Notes: a model not told the origin generated them from the letters alone. 64,000 nt of DNA from Synaphobranchus kaupii (GCA_029718625.1 CM056383.1:19507930-19571929); one strand, 5' to 3'; positions 25,901 to 41,771 are shown, numbered from the stretch's first letter. Numbers and translations: made by a program.

Positions 25901-28900
25901 CTCTGTGGATCTACTGGCCGCGGTCAGCACTGGCACGGTCCATATTCGATCCGAGGCCGTGAAGCTCATCCATGCACCGCAGTGGGGTGCCTTAACCGAA
26001 GGAGCCATCCAGCAGCCGCCCCCAGACTATATTTTAACTCAAACACAGATGCTGTGTGCTACTTTATGTTTCATTAGGAAAACTGATCCACCCTCCTCAT
26101 CGGAAATTCCATTTGGCAGAGGACCTGCAAAGGTCTAAATGCATTCCTCCATTCTGTTTTATGTGTTTATGAGCATGTGGGTTCCTTATTTGTGTTTTCT
26201 TTCATTTCTGTTGCGTATGATTGAGAGCACCTACCGTACAGCTGTAAGAAACGAAAGCACATTTTGCGCTGTTTAAAATGTTTTTCTGAGTGATCACGTA
26301 TTTTTCTTCATTTGAATATTTGTCGTTTCTTGAGTGCATATTATACTTCACTATGACTCACCCTTTGATCCATTATTCATACTATATTTGCATTCTTTAG
26401 CAATAGTGCCGATACATGGAAAGTGATTTTCCTTGGTTTAATACTCGCCTTTTTGCATCGGCTTGACAATTGCACCTTGACTGTGAAAATAGGACCCTAA
26501 ATATTAAAACGCAAGAATGAAATACATGTATCCGATTCAGAAATTATCAAAACTGAAAGAAATTGACAAAGACATAGGCTAGAAGGATGTATGGGCTGAA
26601 CTGTGTTTTTAAACCTAGCTGTATGGTTCCTGCGGTGTCAGAAAAGACAAAAGACAGATCTCCCAGTTCAACTTAAACCTAACACCTTTTGATGAATGAA
26701 TGTACCCATTAATGTGTCAAACAATGCATTAAAAACATGTGTTTTATTGTACACGAGTGTGCCATTGTTTTCATTTAATTTTGATGCTCCCTTGGCAACT
26801 CATTCCACTAAAAAAAACAAACAACAAAAACACACACTGATTTGCAAAGGTCCCTGACACATGCCCCCCCCAAATTATATAATAATTCTATCTAATTGGG
26901 CATTGATAAAGTTGTCTTCTGATAAGGAGGGTGGAGGAGGGCTAAAATATAAATGAAAATGATGAGCCAATTATGGTATCTTAGTTTCACATGTAAATAG
27001 AAAATAGCACAAAGAGACTGAAATGATGAAGGAATATAGCTCATCTTTAATATACTTGTTTCCATATAACATTAGATAATGATTTGGTATTATTGGGCAT
27101 AAATAAAGTTGTCCTCCTATAAGATGGGGGGGGGGGGGGAGGGTTGGGTGGAGGTGGGTTTAAAATGTAATAAAATTATCTTATCCAGTAATGTAGGCTA
27201 CTGATTAGCCTACCATTGCTTTAGCTTGATATGAAAGCATCTCAAATCTCGCCTAGGGCTTTGTCCTGTGTAAGGTAATGCAGGAAATTAGTTTGAAGAG
27301 GCTCCCCCCCCCACCCCCCACCCCCCCCCCCCAGAGCACTTCATGCCCCCCCCCGAGCAGTTAAATTACTGTGCGGTGTTGTCGCTAGTGAGCAGCATAG
27401 CCAGTCGAAGCACTTGTCCTTAGACGTGGATCCTAGCCGTGCCAGTGGCGAGTGCCGATTTAAAGCTAGGATTCCCATCACTCAATAGTGACACCTCCCT
27501 CTCCAGTACTTATCTGCTTGCACCAGCTTCATTTGTAGGAAAGAGCAGTAACTGTGCTGCTCAGCTGGTGAACTTCAAAATTAAAATGAGCAGAGGCTAG
27601 CTTGGTTGTATGTACCCTCTAGAATTGAATGGAATTGTAGTGCGGTTGCAGTGATTGGGCCGGGCTACCGTTATTATTGGGCTAAGAGGACAGGACTAAG
27701 CCTAAATGTTAAGACTAAACTCTGAAGACCAGCCACTTACCCCATCTTCATCCTCGATGATGTCTTTCCCAATAGATGCCAGGGTTGTCCATTTGCAATT
27801 GTTTGTGGCCCTGACCGCGCATCTTTTATGAGCCTTAAACTTGCACACTGCAAAAGACAAACAAGGAATGTAGACTCCATACGTCCTCCGAAGAAGGCAA
27901 TCTCCTGGGATGTGTCAACCATTTAGCACTAACTATTTTACCATGCTTATGAATGCTTATGACATTTTGCATTGTACATTATTATTGTCCATACGGTTTT
28001 CACATCGAATCTAGAGAACACATGTAAATCTTGAGTTGAAATCTTTCGAGAGAACTTGAGACAGACTGATACTAATAAAAAGGGTATAATAAGGTATGAC
28101 AGAGTGATAAAATGACAAGTAGCCTGGTAACAGAAAGCAAACACCTTTCACTCCAGTGGAAAATTCAAAATGGAATACATGGTAATACAACTGCTTTTAT
28201 TACTTGCAGGAATCAGTTCAAACTTGCTTTGTATTTATCACTCTTCTTCTACTGAAACGCATGCACCATTAGCATTCTCTCCAGGGAATCAAATCAGTGT
28301 CAGAACTTCAATCTTCCAAGCGTCCAGAATGTAAATCAAGCACTTGGTTGCCGGTCTACCCACGTCTGTGGTAATGGAGCATAATCAGGTTTGTTGCATA
28401 ATCAGACCCATTTCTGTATGATTTCCACCCACAGCGAGGCAAGCTACAGTTTTACAAGGCTATACCGTGCCAGGCATGTTCTAACGCGTCCGACTAAATG
28501 CTTTTATCAGATGTATCGGTCATCTAAATCCAGTTACAAACTGCACCACAGATTTTCACTCTCACCAGTACTTAATAAACTGTTGCTATTCTGCATATAC
28601 TGTATACATGTTAGTCTTTCAGAGATACTCGTATTTCATATTGGCTTGCATTTGAAAAGGCTTAAAAATGTACAACTGGCCACTTTCCAGGTAAATTGTA
28701 ATTTGACAGTATGTGAACCCGTATGATTTTCCCTATACGCCATTGTTCTCTAATCTCCTTAAAAGTTAGACTTTACGCTAGCACTGTGACCTTCACTGGT
28801 ATTGAAATCAATCTTTGCTCGTTCCTTCCTGCAGTACTGTTCACACGCTGCGAGTCACACCAATGTGCTACAGAGAGACACATGCCTTGGTCCTTAAGCC

Positions 28901-29609
28901 AGACAGTATTAAACCACTCCAGAGCCTTGGTATATGTGAACATGAGGAATGTGCCGTAACACACAGACTAATTCAATAAGACAGGCGTACGGCTTCTACC
29001 ATAGACAAATGTTATTATGATAAATGCCGACACTGCTAATTAAAACCGGAACAATGAAAACCGGGTCCTGAAGGCAGATTACAGCATCACTAACCACCAC
29101 CACTTCATTAAATTCAACGCTGTTTCTACTTTGCCTCCCATGTTTCTCCCTGAAGCTCATCATATAGCACATATGCCGTTGATCCTTACGCACACTGCAT
29201 TGTTTATGGCTACTTAAACTGTATAACCTGCATGTGCCAGTATCGGCACACCTACTGAGGAGAATATGCAGTTGAATATGCACTTGCAATAGCTCCCTAA
29301 TGAAGAAATGTTTTCAGTGTAAGTGCAATATCGCACTCGAGGTCGTGCTGTTATGCTGTATATGCCGTGCCGATGTACAGCAAAACAGCACTCCCTCTCG
29401 TGCGATTTTGCTTAAATATACTTGTATTATATTCCTCCGTTTTCATCCAAATTTTAATCAACCTGCATTCGTTGACTCCTGCAAGAAATTGAAGTTGAGA
29501 GCAGACAGGCCTTATTGCTCCTGATACCTCAGAATTGTACATTTTCATCCTCTGAAAAACTAGGTCATATTTCCAGGCGTTTCATAATCCTGTCCTGATA
29601 CTAATGTGT

Positions 29610-29651
<42 letters not shown>

Positions 29652-32600
29652 TGTGGGTGTGTGTGTGCAGTGAGCCTGTGCAATATACTGAGCTCCAAAG
29701 TTCACTAAAAAACGAAATGCCAGGTCTCATCTCATTTCCTGTCCAACTATAAGAAGAGGGGAAAACTTTGGGTCCTGCGATACAAAATTGCCATTGCAAT
29801 TATTCAGAAAGCCCATAAAGAGGATATTAAATGTCAGTACTGCACAGGAACCAATTATGGTCCAATTCCCAGGAGAATAAATCAACTCTACATGAAAGGG
29901 CAATTAATGAGAGGTTTTGTCAAAATGAATGAGATCATTTTTGTTTTTCACAGCAAAATATAATTAATGCTCTCGAGGAAAAAGGCATTGCAGAAGCGCC
30001 AAAGCATAAGACTGAATCACAACAGCAAATTTGAAAGGAACAATTAATTGTTGCACTTGAACCATAGTGTTTTTGAATCAGGTGAAAATGTTATGCTGCG
30101 AAATACATAATGATAAGTGATACTTATTTGTCACCCCTACATGCACAACGGGAAGATCTATCACAAAGATCATTAAAGTGCATGCAAATGACACTGATGG
30201 TAGTTTTATATACGTATGTAGAGAAATGGAGGTGAATTAAACTCCTGTTGCATGACAGTAATTCCCTTGTTACAGTGATACGCGGAAATTTGTTTCCCCA
30301 TTTGCTTTACAAATACATTTTACGGTTAAATGGTTTTAAGTGCTGTTAAAAGTGCTCGCCTATTTTATCCAATAAGCTTGTGCTTATTGAGTCGGTCTTT
30401 TCTTCATCCCACCATTTTATAGAACTTCAGCCTGATACCTTTTGAGAGCTGAGGGAATAATTTTCCACCCCCCCCCCAAAAAAAATTTATATAAATATAT
30501 ACGTATATACATCAGTTGTGAAATCCTGTGTGACAGCCTGTTTTTAAATTATTGGTTGTTTGATTAATTTCTTGAAACAATGACTGAGAAGAAAATTAAA
30601 TATTGTGAAACAGGCGGTGTTTACTACCAAGTGGCTCAGACTTATTCAGCATAGCTTCATTTCCATCTGCTTGCGTTGTCATGCTAATTATGATAATCTT
30701 TTAATATGATTTCAGCCCATTAGCATGCATAAAGGGTGCTATTTTTAGACAAAATGCAATTACGTACATCTTTCTCCACTTTTCTTCACATTTAAAAAAT
30801 GGAAGTTCATCCACACAGAGCAAACTCTGTTCAGAAGAAACTTTTTAAAATATTTTTTTTATTTAAAACCACTGAATGACCCGCCCTTTGAAAAATATCA
30901 GTATTTCTATTTCAATATTTTTCTGAAAGTGGTATATACTGCAATATACTGAACATAATACAAATAAAATATACTATAAAGGTATTACAACACCCAAGAA
31001 TATATGGGCAAGTATCAAGTGCCACTCTCGGATATTCTAAATATTATTTTTGAAATCATTGCCATGAAATATACAGATCCTTTCCAAAAAATTAGAATAT
31101 CATGGAAAAGTTTTTTTTTTCCATAATTCCATTCAAAAAGTGAAACTTTCATAGATTATAGATTCATTACACACAAAGTGAAATATTTCTTGCCTTTGTT
31201 TCATTTTTCATAATTTTGGCTTACAGCTCCAGAAAACCCCCAAAACAGTATTTCAAGAAATTATAATAGTGTGTCGAAAATCAGCATTTACTTCAGTTAT
31301 TTCAGAGAATTAATGTTTTAGACTGAGTGTCACACTCTGCACGTGGTGGTTTTTGAAGCACTGACTCCAGCCTCAGTCCACTCCCTCTGCATCTCCGCCA
31401 AATTTTGGAATCGTCTTTGCTTGACAATCCGCTGAAGCCTATGGTCATCTCTTTTGCTTGTGCACCTTCTCCTGCCACATTTTTCCCTTCCACTAAACTT
31501 TCTATTGATATGCTTGGACACTGCACTCTGTGAACAGCCAGCCTCCTTAGCGATGACCTTTTGTGGCTTACCCATCTTCTGGAGGGTGTCAATGATGGTC
31601 TTCTGGCCAATTGTCAAGTCTGCAGTCTTCCCCATACTGAACCAAACTGAGATACCTGTCCAATTTAACGACACACCTGTAGAAAATCTTTGCTGGTGTT
31701 TTGAGTAAATTAGATGATTAGAGTGTGACACTCAGTCTAAAACATTCATTCTCTGAAATAACTGAAGTAAATGTTGATTTTCGACACACTATTCTAATTT
31801 CTTGAAATACTGTTTTGGGGGTTTTCTGGAGCTGTAAGCCAAAATTATGAAAAATGAAACAAATAAAGGCTAGAAATATTTCACTTTGTGTGTAATGAAT
31901 CTATAATCTATGAAAGTTTCACTTTTTGAATGGAATTATGGAAAAAAAATACTTTTCCATGATATTCTAATTTTTTGGAAAGGATCTGTATATAGTATTA
32001 TATTTTTTCCACAGACCAGTGTCTACAATATTTTGCATTATATTATATTTCCATAAGGGACCTTAACCTTTCCGATCAGGTTGTTGCTCCTGAAATTGAA
32101 AAAAATAAATTAAAACGAACTCAAAAATAAATTAAAACGAACTGACACCATTCTCTCCTCTCATGCGTCTTCTGAGTGTATTGCTGTCATAAAATGTCTT
32201 TCAATGCGGATGAGTGATGCTTATATTACTTTGTATTCCTGCTCTCGCTGAACTGGGAATCCTGGAAGCGGTTTGTGCTTGGTTCACTGCTGTATATTGC
32301 ATTACTGAATCCACATCATATCATAAATGCAACGTTAACTACTGTTCCTCTGTACTCTCAATATATCCGTTCCAACTAAACCCATTTTCGTGCCCTGGGA
32401 TAATCTGCGACTGACAAACTCTTCGTTCTTACCTCCAAGCGTGGGAGAATGGAATTCTCACCAAAAGGACTGTTTGGTCACTTTTCATAAGGATCTACTA
32501 AACAGAGAGTCTCAGAGATTTTGTCACACTAGAGATTTTATTTTGACAGCATTTTGTTTAATCTAATCTCAGGCTTTATGCTGTGATTATAGATTTTTCT

Positions 32601-35600
32601 ATCATACTGTATTCATTAGTGTACTAATCTCATTCAAGATTCCATTAGTATAATTATTCTATAGGCCACAGTCATTGCTTTCACTGTTAATGGTGGAATA
32701 TGATTATCAACTCTGTCTGGTGAATTAATGACTCATGCCCTCCAGCGTGATGAACCACATAGAAAAAAAACGTATCCAATTTCACCTATTATTAGTGGAT
32801 AGGCTTAGACGTGTGGTTAAATATCTCTTTAAACTGCAAAAATGAAAGGCACTGGTCCCTTGGGAGCTTACCTTCACAGGAGAGGCCATGGGACGTGACC
32901 CCAGAGAGACTGTCTCTGCAGACGTTGCAAAAGGTGGGGCGGGCGTGGGAGCAGGCATGCCAGTTGTGCATCCCTGAGAAATGTTCCACATTAAACTGCG
33001 CCGTCTGGCAAAGGAGAAGTGAAGAAACGTTGGCAGCACCGGAATAAGGACCCCCAAAGCCCAACAAGAAACACTTCGCAGAAGCTAATGGCTTATTTTC
33101 AGATGCATCAAAAAACATACGCACAATACTGTAAGACATGCACCCTGGCAGAAAACATTAAAAACTCCGATAGGGAATTGACAGAAATCCTCCCCAAGTG
33201 TATCACACCACGCTATCCCATGATCCATAGTTTCGCAAAGCTCCTGTTGAAGGCAGAAGACTGATGGCTTAAACCAGGAGTCTCAAACAGCAGTCCTGGC
33301 GGAGCGCTATCTGCTGGTTTTGGTGTGTTTTAGCACAAAGCTGGCTAATTTAAGACACTGACTGGCAAAGAGCGCACACACTTTGTTTCAAGGCCTAAAT
33401 TTACTGCTGATTGAAAATAAACCACAAAAACCCGAAGTCACCTCCTATACTGGACTTTGAGTTAAATAATTTACTTGTATAACAGCTGGCCCTTACCCTT
33501 ATCTCAATTTTACAAATTATTCATGTCATACACCTGCATATAATATTATTACTAAAATTATTACCTTGGGCAATTCCAGTTAGAAAAGGACAGAACCATA
33601 GTGTCTAACCCGAGAGTCAAACCTACACCCATCTGGTGTTAAGAGCTGCTTATTGGCCACTATGTCAAACTGCCGCCTTGCGGCACAGTTCGTTTTCCGC
33701 TGGTATTGCAATAAGACAAGCAGCTATGGAAACACCATCTCACTGGATTCACAGGGTGAAATGAACGCATCTAATTATTCTGTGCTGAGGAGATGAGGGT
33801 GTGGTACTGCAGTAGAGTTGGCGAAATAAATCCGACGCTTTTTTCTTTTAAAATTCCATCGATGCAATTAGATTCTAACATTTTGGAGGTAAAAAAAGTA
33901 ACAGCTCACAACGATGTAAGGCCGCGCTTTATATCGTCAAGAGGGAATGCGCTAGGCTTTACTACCACCAGGGGAAATTAAGTAAGTTACGACGGTTGCT
34001 ATTTACAGAGATGATCATTTTTAACAATGACAGTTATTAGAAAAACAGCAAGCTTTTGTTGGATCCTGCTGGGAGCAAATAGCGATGGTTCTCACAACCG
34101 AGCATTGCTAATCTACCGCTCTCTTTACTGTGTTATAATCTTCCACTGCTCTCTTTCAGCTGTTGATTCCCAAAGAATTCAGGTTTCACCTGAAAAACCA
34201 AATTAAAGCATAGTTGTAAAACCCAAGCTGGTGATAATGACAGGCTCCCCTGCTTTGTGATGCCCATGCACACAGATGCACCTTGGATCAACATTCACTG
34301 GAAATATACTATGCGACTGAAAATTATTTAAATCTGGAGCCTGCAGTGCAGAAGCAATGTGGCTAAAAAAAAAAATTATAAAACCCAAAAACATTTAAAC
34401 ATTTGCATAATTGTTCTATTTTTGGTCAACGTACACATTTTTTGTGTAAAAATGAACACAAAATGAAAAGCAACAAAACAAAATCGGAGCAAATGCCAAG
34501 GCTACTGTAATAATGGAGAGAAGACTTTCTGGGGAAGGGGATGAGAAGCTCGGCGTTCTTACCTCATAATGCTCTCTGGACTGGACGGACTTTAAAGAAG
34601 TGATCCAGTCCTCCATCTCTTTCCTGGTCTCTGCGCAAAGGACGAGTCTTCGGAACGGGGTGATTACCTGAAGAAGATATTCGCTCGAATGAGTGCCTTT
34701 CGCCCCGACGCTCACTTAACACACTGTTCAACTGAAGATATGTCCCTTCTTTAAAACAAGAGCTGAGTCCACCGCCCCCGCCTCTACCCCCCCCCCCCCA
34801 CCCCTCCCCAACCCTACTCCTCCTCCACCTCCTCCTCTACCTAAACCTCAGTTTGAGTTAGATTCCTCCTGACAAGCAGAACGCCTCAGAAAATCGCTAA
34901 AAGCCTGTTTCATAACCAAGACCCCGCCTCCGCCAAACCCCCCACCTCACCGACAGAGAGTATTTGCTTCATATACTCTCATTATTTATTGATTATGCCG
35001 TCCTCAACTTTTTATTTTTTTTATTTTATCCACCTGAGCGATAAGAGCCTGTCTGTCTCCCATGAGAGCAATTCTGCACATAGCACATTCTGACTGGGAG
35101 ATGTGTGCCTGCGTGAAGCTGCCCGCGAAACCAAGAGGAACAGCGTCTTCACCTATAAAACAAACCGCCGACCGTGCCTACGAGCCGAGTCGTGCAAATC
35201 ACTACCAAAGTGTTCCACCGTCAGGAGCTCCGTCATTGCGACTGCTCACAATGACTGTAAGATTACAGCGCTATCACATTTCCATAAGTTTGATTTAAAG
35301 ATCCATTTGAGTCCGGTTATGCTCCGACAACACTGACATACTGCAATGCAGTGTGTGACAATGAGCTACTGTACTACCTTATGGTACTTGTATAGTCCCT
35401 TAAAATTTTGAATGCATAGGAATATATTGTAAATATGCAGACCTTATTGAAATATGATGGAAATATATATCACAATATCTTTTTACAAAAAAATATATTG
35501 CAAAAACTAAACGTGGCAATAATCTGTACATCCTCCTACATATTTCAGTTCTGCATTATCTTTCCTGATATTTTAAATATATTTAATTTCAATATGTTAG

Positions 35601-38600
35601 TAGTATATATCATTTCCCTAATGGATATTAATATTGTTATTCATGTTTATACAGGAGATGAAAGGATTGTAGTCTTATTCAATAATACTAAGCTTTTTTC
35701 ATGGGTCTTAAGCAACAGCGATTGTACGCAGCTACCTGTTTGACGCCGTATCTACATTCACATGTAGGAATTATGCACATGCTTGTGTATAACTATGTCA
35801 TTTGATCCTATATGCTGTATGAGAAGTAAAAGTTTTGGACACTGTCAGGGACAGAGGTACAGCTACAGTGTGCATGAAAAAGCAGTCTCATGAGCAATCA
35901 TTGAGTGCTTTAGATACTCGTCACCTGCACCTCCCTGTGTGGCTCTCAGAGGTACGTATAGGAAGGAAGTGAGACATGTATAAAGCAAGCCAAAAATAAT
36001 AATAATAACAATAATAATAATAATAATAATAATAAATTAGTTTAGCAACACAAAGAGAGTGTAGCCAGAGTAAAGGGAGACAGAGTTAAAAAATAAGAAA
36101 TTAGGCCATGTAAAAAAAAATAAGTTGTTGATCGTCCTTTTTTTTTTTTTAAAGTCGTAGGGAGGGCGGTTTTTATTTTTTTAATTTAAGCACCAGGTAC
36201 AGCGGACCGTAGAGAGAAATAAAGAGGACAGAATATATAGAACATTGCGTCTCTCGACCAAATTGCTTCTGTTTAATTGTAGCCTGTCAACATCAGTTTT
36301 GCTCATATTGATTGTAATGTTTCATGTATTTTTGGTCAATAAATGTTCCTTGGTGATTGTATGTTATTGGTTTTATACTTGTACTACACCATAGACCAGA
36401 TCTGGCTACAAAACATTTTTTACAACAATAAAATACTGTATAGACCAAAGTTCAAGCAATCATAAAACATTTAATAGCCTAGGTCAATATAATTATAAGC
36501 ATGCCCTGTCATGGATAGGCTTTGGCTGCGTCCCAATCCAGTTTTTGCTCCACCCTCGTAAACTTCACTTGCAAACTTCACTTGGGGGAATCCCTTTTGA
36601 GACCAGGATGTACCCTCTGTCTCCATTTTAAGTGTGAGTCCAATCCGTTAGAAAGCAAAGTGAAGTTTGTGACATAGCCCCTCTACCCTTTCTCAAGGGA
36701 ACGAGTCTGCAAAAGAGCAGACTCTGCAAGCTCATATTACCCACAATTCACATCGAACGTCCTGTTCAGTGATAATCACGTTAATGTTTATCGCGGTATA
36801 CATTAAAAGCGCATACAGAATGGAAAAGACGCTGTATAGGCTAATAAATACAGGTTAATCAAGTAGTAGGTTGCTATTTTGTATTTCATGGTTTAGCAAA
36901 TTGCTTTATGCAGCAACTGTGTAGCGTACTGTGGGATGTAGGCTACCAGGTTCTCTAGCTTAATCTTGCTTTTAAACGGATTATTAGGCTACTTGTGTCT
37001 AAATATTTTCCTGTAGCCTATAATTTGCCAGATAGCCAAACAATTGAATTTCGCAATAACCAAGATGAATAGGTAAATAAACTTGTGCAGCATTTTACTA
37101 GGCTATATCCACATTTGTGCTGACGCAAAATGCGTTAATTGACTATGTCATGCGAAGTGATCAATGAACAGCACATATTAAATTCGTTTTTCTAGCTTGA
37201 AAGCATGCATTGCGCTAAACGCTGGTTCCAGCAATTTAAGAGGTTTCTCTTTCTTAAGAGGTATGCTTTCTAATGTTTAAATCGTTTTGACTAAATCGAA
37301 AGTCTTAAATTAATGACATTCTTTAACGTGATGAGGAAAAACGCAATACTAACGTGCAACTCACAGAAAACGTTGGGATTTTTTTGCCAGTTAATTATTG
37401 CCACCCTTATTAACCAATCTCACATTAGTAATCTCTTTAGCCTATATATAATTGATTCAGGGACTTTGTTTGATTGACATAAGCAAGCAAAATGCTTTAT
37501 TCCAGCGCACGGGCTGTCCTACATATTTACATGCTACACAATTTTATGACATCAAGAAATATGCTTGCCCACAAAACTTGCTGTATTTATTGATATTTGT
37601 TATTCAGCAAATCAATTTCTTGACTGATAATTAATGTAAACAGGTTGAGAGTTTCATCCGTTTAAAGGTAGTCTACGGTGACAGACGTTTTACATGATCC
37701 GAGATCCCACGATACGCCACTGTGCAGCAGCATGGTTACTTCCGAGTATAGATGGAGTGAAGTGCGTCTCAATTCAAATAACCCGCTCCGCCCTCGCTCC
37801 CTCCCACTCGCTAAACGCAAGTGTATACTCCTGTTTTATTGGCATGTGCGTCACATCCTCCCAAGTGAAGTTTGCAAGTGAAGTTAACGAGGGTGGATCA
37901 AAAACTGGATTGGGACGCAGCCCCAGTTTTGAAATTCATGCTGCACATGCGCTCTAACAATTTTGCGTGGTGGTCGATAGAGGGCTAGGCCTAGTGGATC
38001 GGATAGGATCTCCTAGTGCGGTGTGAGTACGATCTTCTATCCAAATGGCTTAGAAATAGGATTTCCCCGTGTTTTCTGCAACTTCTGGCCATCGTCACGA
38101 AAAAATAAAAAATAAAAATAAAAGGTCGTCGGGGCCTTTTTCGGATGTCGGGCGGGGACGATCAACAACTTTTTTTTTTTACATGGCCTTAGTTACATGC
38201 ATGCCCGGCTGTGTGTGTGTGTGTGTGTGTTCATGTGTCCCTGTTATTTCTGCCTCCATGGGCATAAAGAGGAACTGGCTCTGTCTTGCTCATTTCACCA
38301 GAGGGTAAAATTTTAATTCCAAGAAGCCCTTTTTAAAAGCATGTCCCCCGCATTCGGCAACGGGGACGCTTAACTCCCTAGAATGGGCCAGTCATGGACT
38401 CAGGCATTAAATCATTAAAGATCAGCGTGCATCATGGATACATGCTTCAGTTTCAATGCATGCACTGCATTGCATGCTCGGAAAAAACAGCATGGCAACA
38501 TTGCTGGCTCCTGGCCACCAGGAAATTGTCATTAAAAGCCATTTCCTATAGTTAATAGTGTTATGATGTCTTACAAAATGTCTAGCAGCTTTTATGCTCA

Positions 38601-41600
38601 AACAGCTGCTCTGAAATACCCCGCTACTTTCATAATGGTCTGCAAGAAATTGTCGTCTGGCGTGTTAAAAAAAAAATCATGTGAACATATTTGCCACTTT
38701 TAAACCAATAGCCACTGTTTTATATGATTTACCTATGAGATTATGAGAGACATAGTGTTATGATGGAAAGCTGATTTGCCTCTAGAGTCCTGTGCTGCAA
38801 GAGGAATATCGTCTATATTGCCTTTCATTAAGGTCAAAGCCTAAGGGTGTCAAATTTAGCAAAAACAAGCAATCTGTGATCGGTTTATGTTCCATCGTTT
38901 TGTGCGATGTCAGCTGTTAACATTAGCATTCAGCTTTTTCCCGTTACATAACCGACTCCCAATTTATGCTTTTCAACCACTCAAGGAGGGGTATGGTGAA
39001 AAGCATTGCTCGTGCTTCTCTGTGCACCCCTGCAGGAGTTGCAGCAATGAGCACGAGTACAATTGGGCATTCCAAATCGGGAAACGCAGACGTAAAATTA
39101 AAAAAGTAAGAATAATCATTTTAAGAGAAAGCGGGATTTGGAGTAGTGGTTTTTGAATGAGAGAGGTCTGACTCCCCGTGCTTTAAATCGCTGTGTCACT
39201 CAAATGAATTTGAAGGTGGACCACACAGGGTAAGGGCAGGGAGGAGCAGTACGGAAATCGACCAGGGGGAAACTGAAACGTACATTTCAGCCGAGCGAAA
39301 ATAGGCCGCTCTGTCATCGCTCTTTTCACGAAGTCGTGAGGGTGATTGAGACGGAGTGCCGTGGTGAAGAATTTTGAGTACCTGCTAAAGACACCCGGGG
39401 ACATCATCATTTTGTTTCACCCTGTGAGTGGGATGCAATACTCGCCATAATGGTGCGTTCTCTTTAAAAGGTTGATTAGTGAAGTTGAATTTCAAACATA
39501 GATTTCAAACAAAATACTGTAAGCCATTTCAGAAATTGACAAATCTCAGCTGTGACACAATATTCAATGTGAAATTAAATGCTATGTTATTTTGCCTCGG
39601 CAGGCAACCGCACAACTTCATTATAGCAGAGGTCCCCAACCCTGGTCCTAGAGAGGCGAAGGGTGTGCTGGTTTTGTTGCTGGTGAGGATTTCATTCCTC
39701 GAATTAAAGCGGACGAGGACACAATTCAGCCACCTCAACCTGATTTCTTGGATCTAAACATATTGCTGATTATAAGGCGGGAGAAAAAACCGGCCGACCC
39801 TGTGTGTCCCTCCAGGGCCAGAGCTGATGATCCTTGCATTAAATATTAGTTCTGACAATTATCACACATCCAGCTTTGATTTGTGAGTGGTTTTCAGCAT
39901 GGATGTCTGCAACACGATTTGCAAAACACGATCATTTGTGCATTTATGCGTAACCAGAGACCACATTTCTATATACATCAGAAATATCACTATACCACAC
40001 AACAGGCGTTCACTATACATTCTTAATAGCAGCACCCAGTGGGGATATCATTAATTTCCTACAGGTAGCAGGACACCCTGTGTTTTTTATTGCAATTTTT
40101 TTTACTAAGCAGTGCGTGAATCATTTTCAGGTGAATTGGAGAGGACGCACAATGGACACACGATCGACGATTGTATAACAGGCTCCGATCGTTCAAAGTG
40201 CATCTGAGCGGTGCAAATTACACCATGTTCCGCGTGGCATTGATCTGCCTCCCGAAGACGAACGCCCATCCTCACTTTGTTTGAAATGCCGCGTTAAGGA
40301 TGGCAGATGACACCACTGTCTAAATGAGGGAACGGTTCGCGGAACAACATTCCTCGCGGGGCTTGTTTTGTTTCTAAAATAGAAGGCAAAAAGGACGCTG
40401 CGAGGCCACCAGCACCGAAGAGCGGAATTGTCGAGGATGGAGGGTGGCTTTTTTTCTACCAGCCGTCAGAGCATTCAAAATTAAAGTCTCATGTTATTCA
40501 TTTAAAAGGCATACCGCTTGGAGGGACACTGTACTCAAAGGGGCGTGTGCTCAGACGATTAAGCCACAGAAGAGCCTCGCAGAGGGTGAAATGCAAGCAC
40601 TGCTCTCCCCTACATTGGGAGGGACAGATAAGCTTGGTGACCCGTTGCCTTGGAGCTCGGTTCCTCCGGGGTTTCTTCTCGTCAACTATGGGGGCATTAC
40701 TGTTGAGCTGCCCCCATCAGCTAACAGCCATAATACATACAGCCATATAGCACACACACACACACACACACACACATCCACACACGCACACACACGCACA
40801 TGCAAGCACACACACACAAGCACGTGCAGAAACACATTCATGCATGCAAACATGTACATACACACGAGTACACACAGAAACATATGCAGGCATTAACACA
40901 CACAGGCGCGCACACACACACACACACATACAGGAATGTAAGCACACACACAGGGACATACGCATGTACATGCACACAAGCAAAGATGCAAGAAAACACA
41001 AAGGCACATACAAACACACACACACACACACATACAAACATAGCAGGCTGCAATAAAATCACACACACGCACACACATTCAGCAAGGATATTTTGTTCTC
41101 ATAAGTCCCCATCCTCTAACAATTATACTTGTGTCTGAACAAGGTCTGAATCATGTCCATACACTACAATATGTGAAATCAGCATTATGTGAAATCTAAA
41201 ATGTGTATTATATTATAATCCCCACATTATATTTATGCTCTTTCCAATATAATAGATTTTGCTCACACGGAACACATTTTCCAGGTGAGTACAATAAAAG
41301 GGTTCATTCCCAGGAAAACAAAGCCTTGTGGTCACATTTTCCGATGAGCGAAAACAAACCGAAGAGCGGGGACCAGATGCAAGCAGCTCACGCGCGTCTC
41401 CAAATACTAGATGTCACAAAGACCTTCAAGCAAAATCCAGCTGAAACCGAAAATCTCAGCAGGACCTAGTATACTGCCCAGCCACAAAGATAACAAACGC
41501 ACAGGCAAAACTTCCCTTCAAATGACTATGGAGAGCCCTGTTGCAGAACAACATGCCTCGTCCTGTAGACGCAAAACGAAGACAATGGAAATTTGTGTGA

Positions 41601-41736
41601 CACTGACTTTAAGACGCCGTTGGTCCGCTGGATCCAGCGGCGATGATTCCTTTGCAGTCTTCTTCCTCTCTCCGACTGTATATGCACTGCCTGTCTGTAT
41701 GCCTGCACATCTTCTAATGAGGGAAGTGTGATCTCG

Positions 41737-41771
<35 letters not shown>

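Noticed and set aside
25524..26138. 204-codon open frame on the plus strand
   Set aside because: No domain, odd composition, no splice or promoter context, and the DNA looks like an interspersed fish repeat.
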